Shown in pieces: positions 42,962-43,160 of a DNA stretch of 43,160 nucleotides (the first letter of the stretch is position 1; each line of letters opens with the position of its first letter). Where the stretch lies: the NCBI GenBank assembly GCA_016185365.1, contig JACPNP010000042.1:1-43160 (forward strand), read 5' to 3'. The notes beneath the pieces were generated by a model. It was not told where the DNA came from and ran no database searches. It saw only the letters and a program-made list of their open reading frames with translations. The DNA comes from Terriglobales bacterium. Lineage in GTDB: Bacteria; Acidobacteriota; Terriglobia; Terriglobales; Acidobacteriaceae. A program made the translations under genes and the position numbers.

Positions 42962-43160
42962 ATGAGTGACCAGGAATTCCGGCGCAAGGCCGAGCATTCG
43001 ATCGAGACGCTGAAAAAGCGCCTGATCGCCGCCGAGGAAGAGGGCGAATTCGAGGTGGAGGAGAATGCCGGCGTCCTGCACATCGCGTTCGAATCGCCCA
43101 AGGCGAAGTTTGTGATCACGCCGAATGCGCCGGTGCAACAGATCTGGATCTCCGCCCGCT
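42962..43160 (+). CDS. cyaY: Frataxin/CyaY-like iron-binding protein (partial, cut by window end)
   Basis: Only the first 66 residues are in the window. The sequence MSDQEFRRKAEHSIETLKKR, an acidic helix/edge (AAEEEGEFEVEENAGVLHIA) and the strand FVITPNAPVQQIWISAR match CyaY/frataxin (iron donor or regulator in Fe-S cluster assembly). Probably co-transcribed with ssb. Confidence 0.85.
   Translation, partial: MSDQEFRRKAEHSIETLKKRLIAAEEEGEFEVEENAGVLHIAFESPKAKFVITPNAPVQQIWISAR

Overview
The window looks like a chromosomal segment of a GC-rich, Gram-negative (LpxD, PlsC) soil-type bacterium, most likely an Acidobacteriota member. That placement is inference: it rests on the overall gene style (a beta-propeller hybrid kinase, a DUF1326 protein, an IS200-like transposase with REP-type repeats, the ctaA-ctaB-ABC-DUF420 order) and on intergenic spaces crowded with short dispersed palindromes. 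No rRNA, tRNA or CRISPR array was found. The 3' end of the window cuts through a frataxin-like gene.

Layout: 0.1-8.2 kb holds a CCA-adding-type nucleotidyltransferase (-), a 1337-residue propeller/PAS/histidine kinase/receiver hybrid (+), a small conserved protein, and lpxD with an overlapping lipoprotein gene. 8.3-13.7 kb (all -) holds plsC and a set of genes acting on meso-diaminopimelate peptides (mpl, ldcA, dapF) with mgtC overlapping dapF. 13.8-17.3 kb (-) is a tight mtnP - pfkB kinase - membrane glycosyltransferase run, with all three genes apparently starting at TTG. 17.7-23.2 kb is the most unusual stretch. It has a thioesterase, an IS200/RAYT-type HUH transposase framed by REP-like palindromes, and an AT-richer cassette of four overlapping or closely spaced genes ending in a DpnI-family enzyme (predicted to cut adenine-methylated GATC). 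A DUF1326 protein follows. 23.8-25.9 kb is groES-groEL behind two overlapping CIRCE operators. 26.5-32.3 kb carries assorted single genes (HELVE-motif protein, STAS protein, 2-hydroxyacid dehydrogenase, GAF protein, flippase-like membrane protein). 32.9-35.8 kb has nrdR, an NAD-type isocitrate dehydrogenase and a copper-site-like lipoprotein. 36.4-41.2 kb is a haem A/cytochrome oxidase assembly operon (ctaA, ctaB, ABC ATPase, ABC permease, DUF420). 41.2-42.1 kb is a tetR gene broken by an in-frame stop plus a small membrane protein. 42.5 kb to the end is ssb and cyaY.

The most striking global signal is in the spaces between genes. Several palindromic repeat families share one 24-25 bp passenger that sits at the same place, the apical loop of the hairpin, without visible target duplication. 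Twelve of about fourteen recognisable copies are loop-embedded, and empty versions of the same hairpins are present elsewhere in the window. Other repeats (7-bp TAGTCRG units, ATCGGGTAA units) begin exactly at stop codons. Repeats also supply the C-terminus of the PfkB kinase, probably a spurious start for ldcA, and a 10-unit 39-bp array between the two halves of an ABC transporter. The presence of an HUH transposase, an enzyme class that acts on single-stranded hairpins, suggests a mechanism, but that link is inference.
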